DNA from: Pedobacter psychrotolerans
GTDB lineage: Bacteria; Bacteroidota; Bacteroidia; Sphingobacteriales; Sphingobacteriaceae
DNA: 64,000 nucleotides
Assembly: GCF_004340665.1 (NCBI RefSeq)
Contig: NZ_SLWO01000005.1
Coordinates: 186,001 to 250,000, forward strand
Direction: 5' to 3'
The notes below the pieces were generated by a model, which searched no databases, was not told the DNA's origin, and was given only the letters and a program-made list of their open reading frames with translations. The stretch's first letter is position 1, and each line of letters opens with the position of its first letter. This document shows positions 9,975 to 19,349 of the stretch, in pieces. The translations under genes and the position numbers were made by a program.

Positions 9975-12554
9975 ATGAACTCAAACGAACTCCTTATTGA
10001 ACTCAGGAAGTTTGTACTTACAAAATCAGGATTGAGAAATATTGATCCAGCTCATTGTAAGGTAATTTCTGAGTACGTATTCCAGGAAACGAAAAACTAT
10101 GTTAGTGAAACCACTATCAAGCGTTTCTTTGGTTTTGCAAACACACTGCATAAATTTTCTTTGTTCACATTAAATAGCTTGTCTCAATATGTTGGCTACT
10201 CAGACTGGGATGCTTTCAGGAGAGACAAAAAAGATAATATCACTGTTACCCAAAGCTTATGGCAAACCTTAAAACTAAAGGCAAAGTCCATTACTGACGC
10301 TTCTCTGGTGATTAAGAAAAACAATTCAGGTGTGCCATTTGAGTTTACAGCAAAACGAAGTTTCTATTATCCCGATTTCGATTACTTTTTAAAGAATAAT
10401 TATCAGTTTGCTACGGTAAGTGCGCAGCCAGGCCATGGTAAATCCATACTAATGGCTCATTTAGTGGAACATTTTTTTCATTCAGAACAAGCGCTTTATA
10501 AAAATGATATTGTTTTATTGATCAATTCAAACGTAATCATGTCTACTATTCAGGCAGGATTAACGCTAAAAGAATGGTTTGCAAGAGAATTTAACTTTGG
10601 GAGTGTGAGTGAGATGATCACTTATTTAAAGGACAATCCCCTTCAAAAAGAGGGACGATTTATCATTATTATTGACGGAATAGATGATTACCTGGCCAGC
10701 AGTAACAGATTTAAATCATTTGTAGACTTCCTGTATAGCATTGAGGAGAACAACTTTTTAAAGACGGTAATCAGCGTAAGAACCCATACCTGGATCAATC
10801 TTCAACCAGCATTAACGGGCTCCGCTTTTTTAACCAAATCATGGTATACAGGTGTATATTACGATGAGGAAACTTTATGTAATGTTCCACCGCTCAGCAC
10901 TAAAGAAATTTTATATACACTTAGCCATATTGAAAAAAAACTGGTAATGATAGATGATATCAGCCAGTCCTTAATTACACAGCTTAAAACCCCTTTTTGG
11001 CTACAGGTTTATTTTAAACTTTCAAACGAGATCAAAAATCTGGAGCTTGAAGATCCATTATTGTGCTATGAGTTAATCAATTACTTTCTGGAGAAAAAAA
11101 TCTTACTAGCCAAAAAAAGTACTGAAAAAATATTCTTGTTAAAAAAAATTACCGAACACATATCTATAGGTAACAAGGGGTTGCGGGTGGCTAAAGAAAA
11201 TGTACTTAGTTATATAGACAGCTATCCCGATGCATATGAAGAACTACTGTATACCGGAATTTTAATTGAAGAAAAGCGATTAAGTACAGTTGTACCGACG
11301 GAAATAGTTCGTTTTCTAAATAATGATATTTATACTTATTTCGTATTCATACAAATTACGGAGAACTTTAAATATAAGTCGAGCAAAGCTTTTTTCGAAT
11401 ACATCCTACAGAATTTTGATCCCAAAACGGCATTAAGAAATAACATTCTGAATTGGTCTGTAAGGTTTTGCGTGAACAGAAACGAAATTGCCGAACTCAA
11501 AAATATTTTAATGTTGCCGTTCACCAATGAAGAAAAGAACAAAGCCTTCGACTTCATCTGCAGCGTTGCAAAATATGAGCTAAGTAAGTCCAATTCCATG
11601 TTTAATAAACAAAGCATCGGGCAGGATTTTATCGACCTCATGGCTTCTGGAAGAACCATGAGCAAGTTATACAAGGAAACGATCAAGAACATTTCTGATA
11701 ATGTGCTGAATCAGGATATACAAATCATGTTGCATATTATTGAATGTAATATTCTTTTAATTGATATTGATAAGGCTTCATTGGTGAACACCATGCAATT
11801 ATTAAAGCGAAACTATAAGAGACTGAATGAACTTTTCCCAATAAACCCTTATGATTTAATCTTATACTTTTATAACAACCTCATTAATAAGCCAAATGAG
11901 GGCCGCTCATTTGAAGATAAAATCATTAAACTTTGCCATCAGATAGACCAGAGTCCACCATTAAGGAATGAAGCACTTACCACTACAGAAATACTTTGCT
12001 ATCGCCTGGTTTTACTTACCCTGTTTACACAAAAAAATTATGCAGAATGCCATCGGTTTATTATGGCAATCCTGAATAAATATCCAAATATTTTCTACAT
12101 CAGGAATTCTGTATTCTCTCCATTTTTATTAATTCATTTAGGTCACACCTATCTTAAACTGAATTATTATAAAAAGGCGCAGAGAATTGTTGATTTTGTT
12201 GATAAAATCATCAGAAGTGATTACACTTACTACACGCCATTTATTTCGGTTGGATTTTTTATTTTCAAAGCCAGTTTTTACAATTGCATTCACAACTATG
12301 AACAGGCAGTTATTGAAAGCGATGAAGGGCTAAAAATAGCAGAAAAAGAAGATTTTAAAATGTTAGAAGTGACACTGTACCTATTAAAAATAGATTCACT
12401 TAAACATACTGATGTATCTGAAGAGGTATCCAATATCATCAAGCAACTGCTAAACTTTTTATCCTATCATAAAATTTCCATGCCCGATTATACAAATTTA
12501 AACGGAGGAGATTTTGAGCAAACATTTAAAGTGTTAAAATCATATCGAAAATAA
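9975..12554 (+). CDS. STAND/NACHT-like P-loop ATPase with N-terminal Bacteroidota-type domain
   Basis: 859 residues, no signal peptide, presumably cytoplasmic. Residues 1-85 resemble an N-terminal domain common in Bacteroidota regulators, with landmarks TTIKRFFGF (47-55) and YVGYSDWDAF (72-81); it may be a helix-turn-helix or protein-interaction domain. A P-loop NTPase follows: Walker A QPGHGKS (151-157) and Walker B IIIIDGIDDY (230-239). The second half (about 450-859) is helical and looks TPR-like, for example LGHTYLKLNYYKKAQ. This order, sensor or effector domain, NTPase, helical repeats, is that of signal-transduction ATPases, which include both transcription regulators and anti-phage proteins. 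The gene is visibly more AT-rich than the divergent giant gene and stands alone. Regulation of the giant gene is a guess from adjacency only. Confidence 0.7.
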   Translation: MNSNELLIELRKFVLTKSGLRNIDPAHCKVISEYVFQETKNYVSETTIKRFFGFANTLHKFSLFTLNSLSQYVGYSDWDAFRRDKKDNITVTQSLWQTLKLKAKSITDASLVIKKNNSGVPFEFTAKRSFYYPDFDYFLKNNYQFATVSAQPGHGKSILMAHLVEHFFHSEQALYKNDIVLLINSNVIMSTIQAGLTLKEWFAREFNFGSVSEMITYLKDNPLQKEGRFIIIIDGIDDYLASSNRFKSFVDFLYSIEENNFLKTVISVRTHTWINLQPALTGSAFLTKSWYTGVYYDEETLCNVPPLSTKEILYTLSHIEKKLVMIDDISQSLITQLKTPFWLQVYFKLSNEIKNLELEDPLLCYELINYFLEKKILLAKKSTEKIFLLKKITEHISIGNKGLRVAKENVLSYIDSYPDAYEELLYTGILIEEKRLSTVVPTEIVRFLNNDIYTYFVFIQITENFKYKSSKAFFEYILQNFDPKTALRNNILNWSVRFCVNRNEIAELKNILMLPFTNEEKNKAFDFICSVAKYELSKSNSMFNKQSIGQDFIDLMASGRTMSKLYKETIKNISDNVLNQDIQIMLHIIECNILLIDIDKASLVNTMQLLKRNYKRLNELFPINPYDLILYFYNNLINKPNEGRSFEDKIIKLCHQIDQSPPLRNEALTTTEILCYRLVLLTLFTQKNYAECHRFIMAILNKYPNIFYIRNSVFSPFLLIHLGHTYLKLNYYKKAQRIVDFVDKIIRSDYTYYTPFISVGFFIFKASFYNCIHNYEQAVIESDEGLKIAEKEDFKMLEVTLYLLKIDSLKHTDVSEEVSNIIKQLLNFLSYHKISMPDYTNLNGGDFEQTFKVLKSYRK

Positions 12555-12579
12555 AATAATCTATGTCATAAACACAAAA

Positions 12580-12650
12580 TGTCATCCTGAGCCTGTCAAA
12601 GTACCATTAAAAAATTTCCTTAACGGTATTTCGACAAGCTCAATATGACA
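12580..12650. repeat. REP-like imperfect palindrome
   Basis: Two 25-bp arms (12580-12604 and 12626-12650) are inverted copies matching at 20 of 25 positions with a 21-bp spacer. The arm sequence (TGTCATCCTGAGCCTGTCAA) resembles dispersed palindromes commonly found between genes in Bacteroidota genomes. It separates the convergent STAND and ompA-like genes and may also form a transcript-ending hairpin. Confidence 0.7.
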
Positions 12651-12693
12651 AATCTTGATATCAATTAATACTTATGATACAACATTCAATCTT

Positions 12694-13533
12694 TTATTTG
12701 ATCAGGTTGTAAAGCTCATCCAGTTTTGGCGACAGTACAATTTCTATCCTTCTGTTCTTGCTTCTACTTTCAGCAGTATTATTTGCACCCAGAGGTTGAA
12801 ATTCACCTTTTCCTGTAGCCGTCATCCTTACACTTTCTACTTTTTCATTTTCAGTTAAATAACGCACAACAGATGTTGCCCTGAGCACGCTCAAATCCCA
12901 GTTATCTTTAATCTGACCCAGGTTATTAATTTTTTGATTATCAGTATGACCTTCTACCGCGATATTGATTTCTGGCTGTTGCTTTAACACATTAGCCAGC
13001 TGGGTTAAGGCTTGCTTACCTTTTTCATCAATAATGATACTTCCCGAAGGGAATAAAAGTTTATCTGTTAAGGAAACGTATACCTTACCATTTTTAATTT
13101 CTACTGTTAAACCATTTTTCGTAAAGCCTAATAAAGCCTGTTGCAGTTTTTCTTTTAATGAATTGGTAGCTTCATCACGTTTACGCAACACTTCTTCTAC
13201 TTCTTTTAAACGCTTTTCCCTTGCAGCTAAATCACCTGATAACTTGGTTATTTCGCTAGTCGAATTGTTTTTAAGTTTTTTGTAATTGGCATCAACTTCA
13301 TTATAGTTATTCTGCAAATCCCTCAACTCCTCAGCCATCATCGTGGTATCCTTTTTAAGCCTCGAGACTTCTTTATCCAGATTTTCTATTTTAACCAGGC
13401 CTTCATTAAAAGCGGTGTATAAAGAATCTTTACTACCTAACAATGCCTTATACTTTTTGGGCGAAAGAACCACACATGATGTTAGGGATGAAATAAACAA
13501 TAGAAGTGCAAAAGCTAAAAAGGTATTTTTCAT
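12694..13533 (-). CDS. OmpA-family peptidoglycan-anchoring lipoprotein
   Basis: 279 residues. A lipoprotein signal peptide ends at the lipobox LTSC (Cys20). Residues about 48-135 are a heptad-rich coiled coil. The C-terminal domain (about 150-270) is OmpA-like: VEGHTDNQ, then NWDLSVLRATSVVRYL, then NRRIEIVLSP, the regions that contact diaminopimelate of peptidoglycan in this family. It probably tethers the outer membrane to the cell wall. Convergent with the STAND ATPase gene and 58 nt downstream of the DUF2461 gene on the same strand. Confidence 0.9.
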   Translation of the reverse strand: MKNTFLAFALLLFISSLTSCVVLSPKKYKALLGSKDSLYTAFNEGLVKIENLDKEVSRLKKDTTMMAEELRDLQNNYNEVDANYKKLKNNSTSEITKLSGDLAAREKRLKEVEEVLRKRDEATNSLKEKLQQALLGFTKNGLTVEIKNGKVYVSLTDKLLFPSGSIIIDEKGKQALTQLANVLKQQPEINIAVEGHTDNQKINNLGQIKDNWDLSVLRATSVVRYLTENEKVESVRMTATGKGEFQPLGANNTAESRSKNRRIEIVLSPKLDELYNLIK

Positions 13534-13591
13534 TTTTTAGTGTTGAAATTTATTTGAGTAAAGAATATTAAGTGTTATGCCCCCTTGAAGG

Positions 13592-14254
13592 TTATTGGTC
13601 AATAGCATTTCGTAAAAATGCAACTAATGGTTTAACAGTTGCAAAAGAACTTATCAACTTATTAACGAGTTCAGGCTTAAAAAATTCTTCATCATCTAAT
13701 TTCATCGTTGCTTCGAAACTTTTGAGTTTTAAGTATTCAATGTTTGGATCAGCGGGATCGTAACCCTTAGGCGCATTTTTTAAGGCATTTGAAGTGCCTA
13801 ATTTGAAATTGCTTTTAAAATCTTTATGGTTAATGATCTCTTTAAAATCACTGATATTATAATCAATCTCCTGTCTGATCAGTTTAACATCTGGTGCATC
13901 AGGCATCCAATAACCCCCGGCTATAAAGCTATTGCCCGGTTGAATATGCAAATAATAGCCTGGTCCGTTACCCCCCTTGCTTTTTGCAGAGAACCAGATT
14001 CCAAAGTTATTTTTATAAGGGTCTTTATTTTTGCTGAAACGAACATCACGGTAAATGCGCATTAGGCTTTTCTTGGCATCAGTATCTGCAGAAATGAATG
14101 GATCTATTTTGGCAAGTTCAGGAATAAGCGCAGCAACCATATTTAAAACGTCTTGCCTGGCATCCTCATATTTTGATTTATTCTCGGCGAACCATTCCCG
14201 GTTGTTGTGGCTGGCCACATCTTTTATGAATTTTAAAGTTTCTTTCTTTAACAT
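13592..14254 (-). CDS. DUF2461 family protein
   Basis: 220 residues, with no signal peptide or membrane segment, so predicted cytosolic. The order of conserved pieces fits the DUF2461/TIGR02453 family: an N-terminal FIKDVASHNNREWFAENK stretch, then RIYRDVRFSKNKDPYK, then GPGYYLHIQPGNSFIAGG. Length is typical of the family. No biochemical function is established for it and the neighbours do not suggest one. Confidence 0.88.
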   Translation of the reverse strand: MLKKETLKFIKDVASHNNREWFAENKSKYEDARQDVLNMVAALIPELAKIDPFISADTDAKKSLMRIYRDVRFSKNKDPYKNNFGIWFSAKSKGGNGPGYYLHIQPGNSFIAGGYWMPDAPDVKLIRQEIDYNISDFKEIINHKDFKSNFKLGTSNALKNAPKGYDPADPNIEYLKLKSFEATMKLDDEEFFKPELVNKLISSFATVKPLVAFLRNAIDQ

Positions 14255-14394
14255 AGGTGAGGTATTAATCTGGTAAGCTGTGAAGGTGGTAAGGTGTAAA
14301 GGTGGTTATCTGGTCAGATGGAGAGTTGGACTTAATTGATTGAATAATGAGCTATCAACATCTCACCAAACCTACAACTAACCAACTTGCTTCC

Positions 14395-14790
14395 TTACTT
14401 ATCGTAATATGGCTTATACTTGATATTAGGCGATAAGACATGTAATAATATCATTCGCGAATACCGGTAATTAAAAGGATATAAAATAAAGCATCCCGCA
14501 AAAATGACAATCAGATAATGCCAGAAGGTATCATCTGTTAAAGGACCAAAGATGAGGTAAGTAACAAAACTGGCGATGAGCATTTCAATCACATTCATCG
14601 CATAACTCACATACATGGCCGCATAAAAATAGCCAGGTTCTATTTCTATCCTTTGCGCACAATGACTGCAGACTATTTTTGTATGCTGAATATTCCACCC
14701 GTACATGCTGCCTGTAAAAACATCACCCCTGCGGCAATGCGGACATTTACAATGTACAATGGCGTAAATTTTTGATGTTTGTTCAGCCAT
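14395..14790 (-). CDS. DUF983 membrane protein with zinc-ribbon-like cysteines
   Basis: 131 residues. Two CxxC pairs near the N-terminus (CPHC at about 16-19 and CSHC at about 37-40) look like a zinc ribbon. Two membrane segments follow (about 58-80 and 88-108). This is the DUF983 family, of unknown function. The start is only 3 nt after the stop of the small membrane protein upstream, so the two are very probably cotranscribed and translationally coupled. Confidence 0.85.
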   Translation of the reverse strand: MAEQTSKIYAIVHCKCPHCRRGDVFTGSMYGWNIQHTKIVCSHCAQRIEIEPGYFYAAMYVSYAMNVIEMLIASFVTYLIFGPLTDDTFWHYLIVIFAGCFILYPFNYRYSRMILLHVLSPNIKYKPYYDK

Positions 14791-14793
14791 GTG

Positions 14794-15066
14794 TTAATTC
14801 AAATGAAATGGCTCCTTCTTCATTTCCAGATGAATATTTTTCTTACGATATTTTTTATACCAGACTACACCTACAACAATAGCCATTAAATATGGAATGG
14901 CTAACAGATAAAGCACACCTGTATTTAAACCGGCAGAAACAGTGTTGCCATTTTTATTACCTTGCTCTGCGTTAATGCTGCACATGGCACATTGTGCATT
15001 CACCTGTAACGTACTACCGAAATTAAGTAGGGCTAGAAATAAGACGAAAATAATTTTCCTTTTCAT
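14794..15066 (-). CDS. Small exported membrane protein with CAMC motif
   Basis: 90 residues. An N-terminal signal sequence ends near VNAQ, followed immediately by CAMC (Cys26, Cys29) and the stretch SINAEQGNKNGNT. A single membrane segment (about 50-68) is followed by a lysine-rich tail. Similar short proteins occur widely in Bacteroidota but no function is known to me. The paired cysteines could bind metal or be redox-active. First gene of a two-gene unit with the DUF983 gene. Confidence 0.75.
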   Translation of the reverse strand: MKRKIIFVLFLALLNFGSTLQVNAQCAMCSINAEQGNKNGNTVSAGLNTGVLYLLAIPYLMAIVVGVVWYKKYRKKNIHLEMKKEPFHLN

Positions 15067-15071
15067 GTTTA

Positions 15072-15079
15072 CAAATATA
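15072..15079 (-). promoter_or_regulatory. -7 element almost abutting the start codon
   Basis: On the minus strand this reads TATATTTG, an exact TAnnTTTG match, with only 5 nt before the ATG at 15066. If used, the transcript would begin at or next to the start codon, so the mRNA would be leaderless. Confidence 0.45.
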
Positions 15080-15116
15080 ACGATTTAACGAATGGAGGGA
15101 GTTAAAAATTATGTCA

Positions 15117-15146
15117 TAAAAAAACCCTCGCTGTTGGGCGAGGGTT
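15117..15146 (-). terminator. Rho-independent terminator of the SusCD uptake operon
   Basis: Perfect 9-bp inverted repeat (15123-15131 and 15138-15146, stem AACCCTCGC) with a 6-nt loop. On the minus strand it is followed by a run of seven T (15118-15124). It lies 18 nt past the stop of the DUF4302 gene. Confidence 0.92.
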
Positions 15147-15163
15147 GAAAGCATAAACTTAAC

Positions 15164-16480
15164 TTATTGTAAAGAGCCGGAGAATGTAAAGTTTGGATGT
15201 TCTACACTTTTAAACTGACCTAAGATCTCACCAGTTGTTGGATTTGTAAAATACGCCAATGTGAAAGTATCTGCATTAATGCGTTGTGTAGTGAGTGGTG
15301 CCATTTGCGTTACAATTAAAGCAGCATTCCCAGTTGGTGCTGATGCTGTAAATTTGTACACACCTGCTGTGGTTTTATTAAAAGTATACGGAAAATCTGC
15401 AACAAACCTATTTGCACCCTGATAAACATCTGCACTTAACAACATGGTATTGTTTATGGTATTAAAATTAAAAACCATTCGATCTAATCTTAAATTATAT
15501 CCAGATGCCAATGTACCTGCCGCAGCCGCTGCTCTTCTTGTAATAAACTCTGTTCCCCACCCTGGGTAATTCGTACCATTTGGAACGATAATTTCAGAAT
15601 ATTGTATACCCAAAAGTAAATGTAAAGGATAAATTGAAGTTGTTGAGGAAACGATTTCCAGCCTTGCTCCACCCACTGTGGTAAAATATACCTGCTTAGC
15701 CGGATCCCAGGTGAGTTCACTAATGGCTTTATCTTTATATATCAAAGGCTCTTTAAATCTTATTCCTGTTAAGGTAAAAGCAAACCCGGTTGAAGTCGTG
15801 TTTACGCCACCATTACCGTTATCCCAAATAAATGTAATTACTTTTTGGAGGTAGTTGATAGAGGTTTGAACTTTTACCGCATCAACCAATGTAAAATAGA
15901 GGTTGCTGTTAGCATCAATATAACCTACAGATGTCAGGATAGCATTCAATAAACCTTTCTCATTATAAAGTTTTTTTTCAGCTGGCGTTGCTTTTACTAA
16001 AACCAACTTACTTTTTAAAAGCTTACCCGAAAGCATAATCGAATCACCCACTTGTTTATCGAATGTAAACTCAAAATCTGAAAAAACACCCCACCCGGCA
16101 ACACCTCCAAAAGTATTTGGATCAGGATCAGCCAGAATATGCATATAATTGTAGGTATCAAATGATAATGTTGGATTTTGGAGTGCCTTGATTCGATAGG
16201 TACTTTCCATGCTTTCGCTGGCAGGATCAGAATCTAAATCAGCGTACATGCTTACCTTATTATCTTTTGTGAAAGTAAAATAAAAGGAATAGCCACCACC
16301 ACCTTCGGGATATAAAAATGCTTTCCAGCCGTTTGTACTCCCGGTTAATTCATCATTATACTTTGTTATGGCAGTAGAAACCCTTTCTTCAGGTCTTTCG
16401 CCATCAATCAATACCTCTTCCTTTTTACAACCCGTAAATAAGGCAAGAGAAAAAAGTGTATATATTAATATTTTTTTCAT
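15164..16480 (-). CDS. DUF4302 domain lipoprotein
   Basis: 438 residues from the ATG at 16480, chosen over one 36 nt upstream because it directly yields a lipoprotein signal (MKKILIYTLFSLALFTGC). The N-terminal half matches the DUF4302 family found downstream of SusC/SusD pairs, with landmarks GWKAFLYPEGGGGYSFYF and MYADLDSD. Predicted to be an outer-membrane lipoprotein accessory to uptake. Last gene of the operon, 16 nt after the metallohydrolase stop and just before the terminator. Confidence 0.85.
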   Translation of the reverse strand: MKKILIYTLFSLALFTGCKKEEVLIDGERPEERVSTAITKYNDELTGSTNGWKAFLYPEGGGGYSFYFTFTKDNKVSMYADLDSDPASESMESTYRIKALQNPTLSFDTYNYMHILADPDPNTFGGVAGWGVFSDFEFTFDKQVGDSIMLSGKLLKSKLVLVKATPAEKKLYNEKGLLNAILTSVGYIDANSNLYFTLVDAVKVQTSINYLQKVITFIWDNGNGGVNTTSTGFAFTLTGIRFKEPLIYKDKAISELTWDPAKQVYFTTVGGARLEIVSSTTSIYPLHLLLGIQYSEIIVPNGTNYPGWGTEFITRRAAAAAGTLASGYNLRLDRMVFNFNTINNTMLLSADVYQGANRFVADFPYTFNKTTAGVYKFTASAPTGNAALIVTQMAPLTTQRINADTFTLAYFTNPTTGEILGQFKSVEHPNFTFSGSLQ

Positions 16481-16496
16481 GTTGATTTCTCTTAAA

Positions 16497-17876
16497 TTAT
16501 TGCCCCATTGTTCCATAAAAATAGGAGTTAGCGTTTGTGGTTTTATAAAATGCGCCTAATGAACCCAAGTATCCTATTTCGCCAGGTATAATCTGATTAA
16601 TCCAGTTAGCCCTGAATGACCCCGTTGAAAAGTAACTATTCACCCCTGCCATTCTTGCATTAATTACCCCCATGTTACTGTAGGGTACAGGATCCACAGC
16701 TGGAACTGTAGCGGTAGGTTGTGTTGCATTTAAGGTAAAAGTAGTAGTTCCGGTAGATGCATTTAATGCCAAAGTATAGTCAGCATCGGCAGAGTAGGTT
16801 GTCGTACCAGCAGCATTTGTAAAAGTATATCTTAAAGTCATCAGATTAGTAGCTCTAAAAGTCATTTTAAAATCTTTAAGTACAAACCCGCCAGCAGCCA
16901 TAGAATTTCTTGCGGCGTTCCACAACCCTAAAAATTCAGCAGATTGATTTGGATCCGTGGTTGGGTTCGAATATAATGTAGTATAGCCTACACCATAACC
17001 AGTTAACCTTGATAAAACAGGGGGAGACACCTTAAATAATGCCTTTTGAACTTCCTTCTGTAACTGATAGAAATCAATATTAAATGCAGTCTTAAAATAG
17101 TCTACCACATATTGTTCTTTTTTCTTCAATTTAACCTGAGCATCTGCAGGTGTTGTGGCTACAATGGCATTATATTGTACCCTTCCCATCATCAACATAT
17201 TTGATGACTGCTCGGCAAAATCTTCTATTGGCGATACCCTGGCATATTGTGTAATGAAACCCAAAGAATATGCTTCAGAAAGCGGTCGTTGAGTCCAGTT
17301 TGCTTCATAACCACCACGAGATACCGTTTGATATTCCGGAGAAAAATCAACCGTTTGATTTAAAATGTGTGTGTATTCATGTTGAATCACCTGGATCATC
17401 TGTTTTACAGAATTGATATTGGTTTTATCGAATGAATTAATAACATAAAGAACAATTTTACGTCCACCTTCGGCAGTACCTAAAGTGATTGATCCATTAC
17501 TATTATATTCTGCACTACCAGCTAAAACGAATTGTTTAGGGGAGATTTTTTTTATAAAATCTCCTCCTCCGGCAACTTCGTATGGCCTGATCCACACATC
17601 CCGAACCATTTCCATTGCAGGGATTACCTGTTCTACTAATGGAGGAGTAATATTCTTTCCTGAGGCCAATTCAAATCGGTCAAATCGGTATTTAGTTTCA
17701 ATATTATACGGATTCAAAAAGTTTTGATCTAACCAGATATCAGTCGAATTTTTATCTTTTATTATATTTTGGTCTATCGCATCCAGATTGGCATTTAGCT
17801 TAGATTCCTTTTTACAGGATGCGAGGATTGTAAGCAGGACTAATGCAACAAATCCATATTTAAATGTTTTCTTCAT
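16497..17876 (-). CDS. Substrate import-associated zinc metallohydrolase lipoprotein
   Basis: 459 residues. Lipobox LASC gives Cys21. The zinc-binding motif HEYTH is at 166-170 (ligands His166 and His170, catalytic Glu167). The architecture matches the TIGR04549-type metallohydrolase lipoproteins that sit beside SusC/SusD genes. It starts 2 nt after the susD stop, which supports coupled expression. Predicted to be a surface or periplasmic lipoprotein that trims an imported substrate, probably a peptide; the actual substrate is not known. Confidence 0.88.
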   Translation of the reverse strand: MKKTFKYGFVALVLLTILASCKKESKLNANLDAIDQNIIKDKNSTDIWLDQNFLNPYNIETKYRFDRFELASGKNITPPLVEQVIPAMEMVRDVWIRPYEVAGGGDFIKKISPKQFVLAGSAEYNSNGSITLGTAEGGRKIVLYVINSFDKTNINSVKQMIQVIQHEYTHILNQTVDFSPEYQTVSRGGYEANWTQRPLSEAYSLGFITQYARVSPIEDFAEQSSNMLMMGRVQYNAIVATTPADAQVKLKKKEQYVVDYFKTAFNIDFYQLQKEVQKALFKVSPPVLSRLTGYGVGYTTLYSNPTTDPNQSAEFLGLWNAARNSMAAGGFVLKDFKMTFRATNLMTLRYTFTNAAGTTTYSADADYTLALNASTGTTTFTLNATQPTATVPAVDPVPYSNMGVINARMAGVNSYFSTGSFRANWINQIIPGEIGYLGSLGAFYKTTNANSYFYGTMGQ

Positions 17877-17878
17877 AA

Positions 17879-19339
17879 TTATCTTGGATTTTGGTTAATA
17901 CCAGAAAGTGTAACCTGTGTAGGCAGTTGAAATAATCTTCTAGGATCATTAGCCGTAAGTTCGATGGTTGTAAATGAACCATTTACAGCGTAAATTCGAT
18001 GTGTTACCGGTATTTTATACCTTAAAATATCAAACCAACGCAAACCTTCCTGAGTAAATTCTTTTTTCTTAAAATCAAGGATAGTTGCAATTAATCCTTC
18101 TTTCGGATCAGTAATACCATAGTAAGCAGCAATTTTAGCCAATGTTACCGCATGGATAGTAGCACTATAATTTAAAATCCTGGTACTGGCATATGTATTT
18201 AAATCCTGTAATGCCAGTGTATTTTGTCCTGATGATGCATAAGCTTCTGCTCTATTTAATAACGTCTCATCTGCTGTAAGTACAGGAACTATAGTGTATG
18301 GTTCTCCAATGGTGGCGTTAGGACTCGTTTTTACAAAATATTCCTTCCATTTAAGCATACTATAGTGGGGTTGCCCATAATAAGCTGATTTATACGACCA
18401 ACGGGCACCAGTTACATTATTGGTAAAAACCTCATTATTAATCACCTGGCCATAACCAAAACGGGGAGTAAGGGTTCTTGCCCAAGAAGAGGCCGTTTCA
18501 ATTAATAATAAAGTAGAAGGCTCCGAAGCTTGTGTAAAATACAGGTACATCTCATCAAGGGTATAAGTGTTATATCGAGTATTCCACGGCCTCAAAATGT
18601 TCGCAAATGAATTTCCAGGAGATACGGCACTGGCATATTGAATTACTTTATCATAATCTTTTTTAAACAAAAAGAATCTGGCGGCAAATGCGTTACCGGC
18701 TGAAATATTAAAGTGATATTTAGGAATTTTATATGCCGTGTTCTTTAAAAGAGGCAACCCTTCTGTTAAGTCTTTTTCTATATTCGCATATACGGATGCA
18801 ACAGTACCTCTAGAATATTGGCCAACTACAACCTTCTCTGGCGAGGTTACATACGGAATTCCAGGAGAATCATTGGCGGTACCAGCTTCATAGGTTTTTG
18901 AGAAAAGAGTAACCAACATAAAGTGAGCGTAAGCTCGGGCAAGTAACGCTTCGCCTTTATAAGGTAAATAAGCCGTTTGATCAGGTACCTTACCAATAGC
19001 CTCTAGTGCTGCATTAGCAGCTGCAATAGCAGTATAACAGGCATTCCAGTAATTAGTAGGTGTATCTTCGGTATAATTGTCGTTATCTCTCCAATTGTAA
19101 GGAAAAACAATTTCCCTATTTTCATCACCTATACCCGGTCCTTTATCTTCTACATTATCTGATGATGTTTCCGTAAAAGCAATATAATTCCCTTCCGGAT
19201 AAGCACTGGTTAATAATTCTGCTACTTTATCAACTGAATTTAATTGCGTTCTTTGATCTGGAGATTGCTCTAAAAACTTCTTGCATCCCAGGTTTGAAAG
19301 AAGAGAAAGGGCAACAATAGATATAAATATTTTTTTCAT
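17879..19339 (-). CDS. SusD/RagB-family substrate-binding lipoprotein
   Basis: 486 residues. Lipobox LGCKK gives a lipidated Cys19. The family's features are present: an N-terminal KFLEQSPDQR stretch, TPR-like helices (YLPYKGEALLARAYAHFMLV near 125-145), and a C-terminal region with EGLRWFDILRYKIPVTH. SusD proteins form a lid over the SusC pore on the cell surface and capture substrate. Only 10 nt separate it from the susC-like gene upstream. Confidence 0.95.
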   Translation of the reverse strand: MKKIFISIVALSLLSNLGCKKFLEQSPDQRTQLNSVDKVAELLTSAYPEGNYIAFTETSSDNVEDKGPGIGDENREIVFPYNWRDNDNYTEDTPTNYWNACYTAIAAANAALEAIGKVPDQTAYLPYKGEALLARAYAHFMLVTLFSKTYEAGTANDSPGIPYVTSPEKVVVGQYSRGTVASVYANIEKDLTEGLPLLKNTAYKIPKYHFNISAGNAFAARFFLFKKDYDKVIQYASAVSPGNSFANILRPWNTRYNTYTLDEMYLYFTQASEPSTLLLIETASSWARTLTPRFGYGQVINNEVFTNNVTGARWSYKSAYYGQPHYSMLKWKEYFVKTSPNATIGEPYTIVPVLTADETLLNRAEAYASSGQNTLALQDLNTYASTRILNYSATIHAVTLAKIAAYYGITDPKEGLIATILDFKKKEFTQEGLRWFDILRYKIPVTHRIYAVNGSFTTIELTANDPRRLFQLPTQVTLSGINQNPR

Positions 19340-19349
19340 GATTTTTTAT

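Noticed and set aside
11336..11692. 118-residue antisense frame inside the STAND ATPase gene
   Set aside because: It mirrors a well-supported coding frame, has no promoter or family signature, and its composition is that expected of an AT-rich antisense strand.
9975..12554. Anti-phage defence island
   Set aside because: Only this one STAND protein could fit; neighbours are an OmpA lipoprotein, DUF2461 and an adhesin-like protein. No nuclease, restriction, toxin or retron gene is present.
12655..12858. 67-residue plus-strand frame overlapping the end of the OmpA-like gene
   Set aside because: It overlaps the conserved OmpA C-terminal coding region on the other strand and has no recognisable protein features.
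14255..14394. Low-complexity AGGTGG-rich gap as a possible regulatory RNA
   Set aside because: The short repeated words form no stable stem that I can see, and no promoter or terminator frames them.
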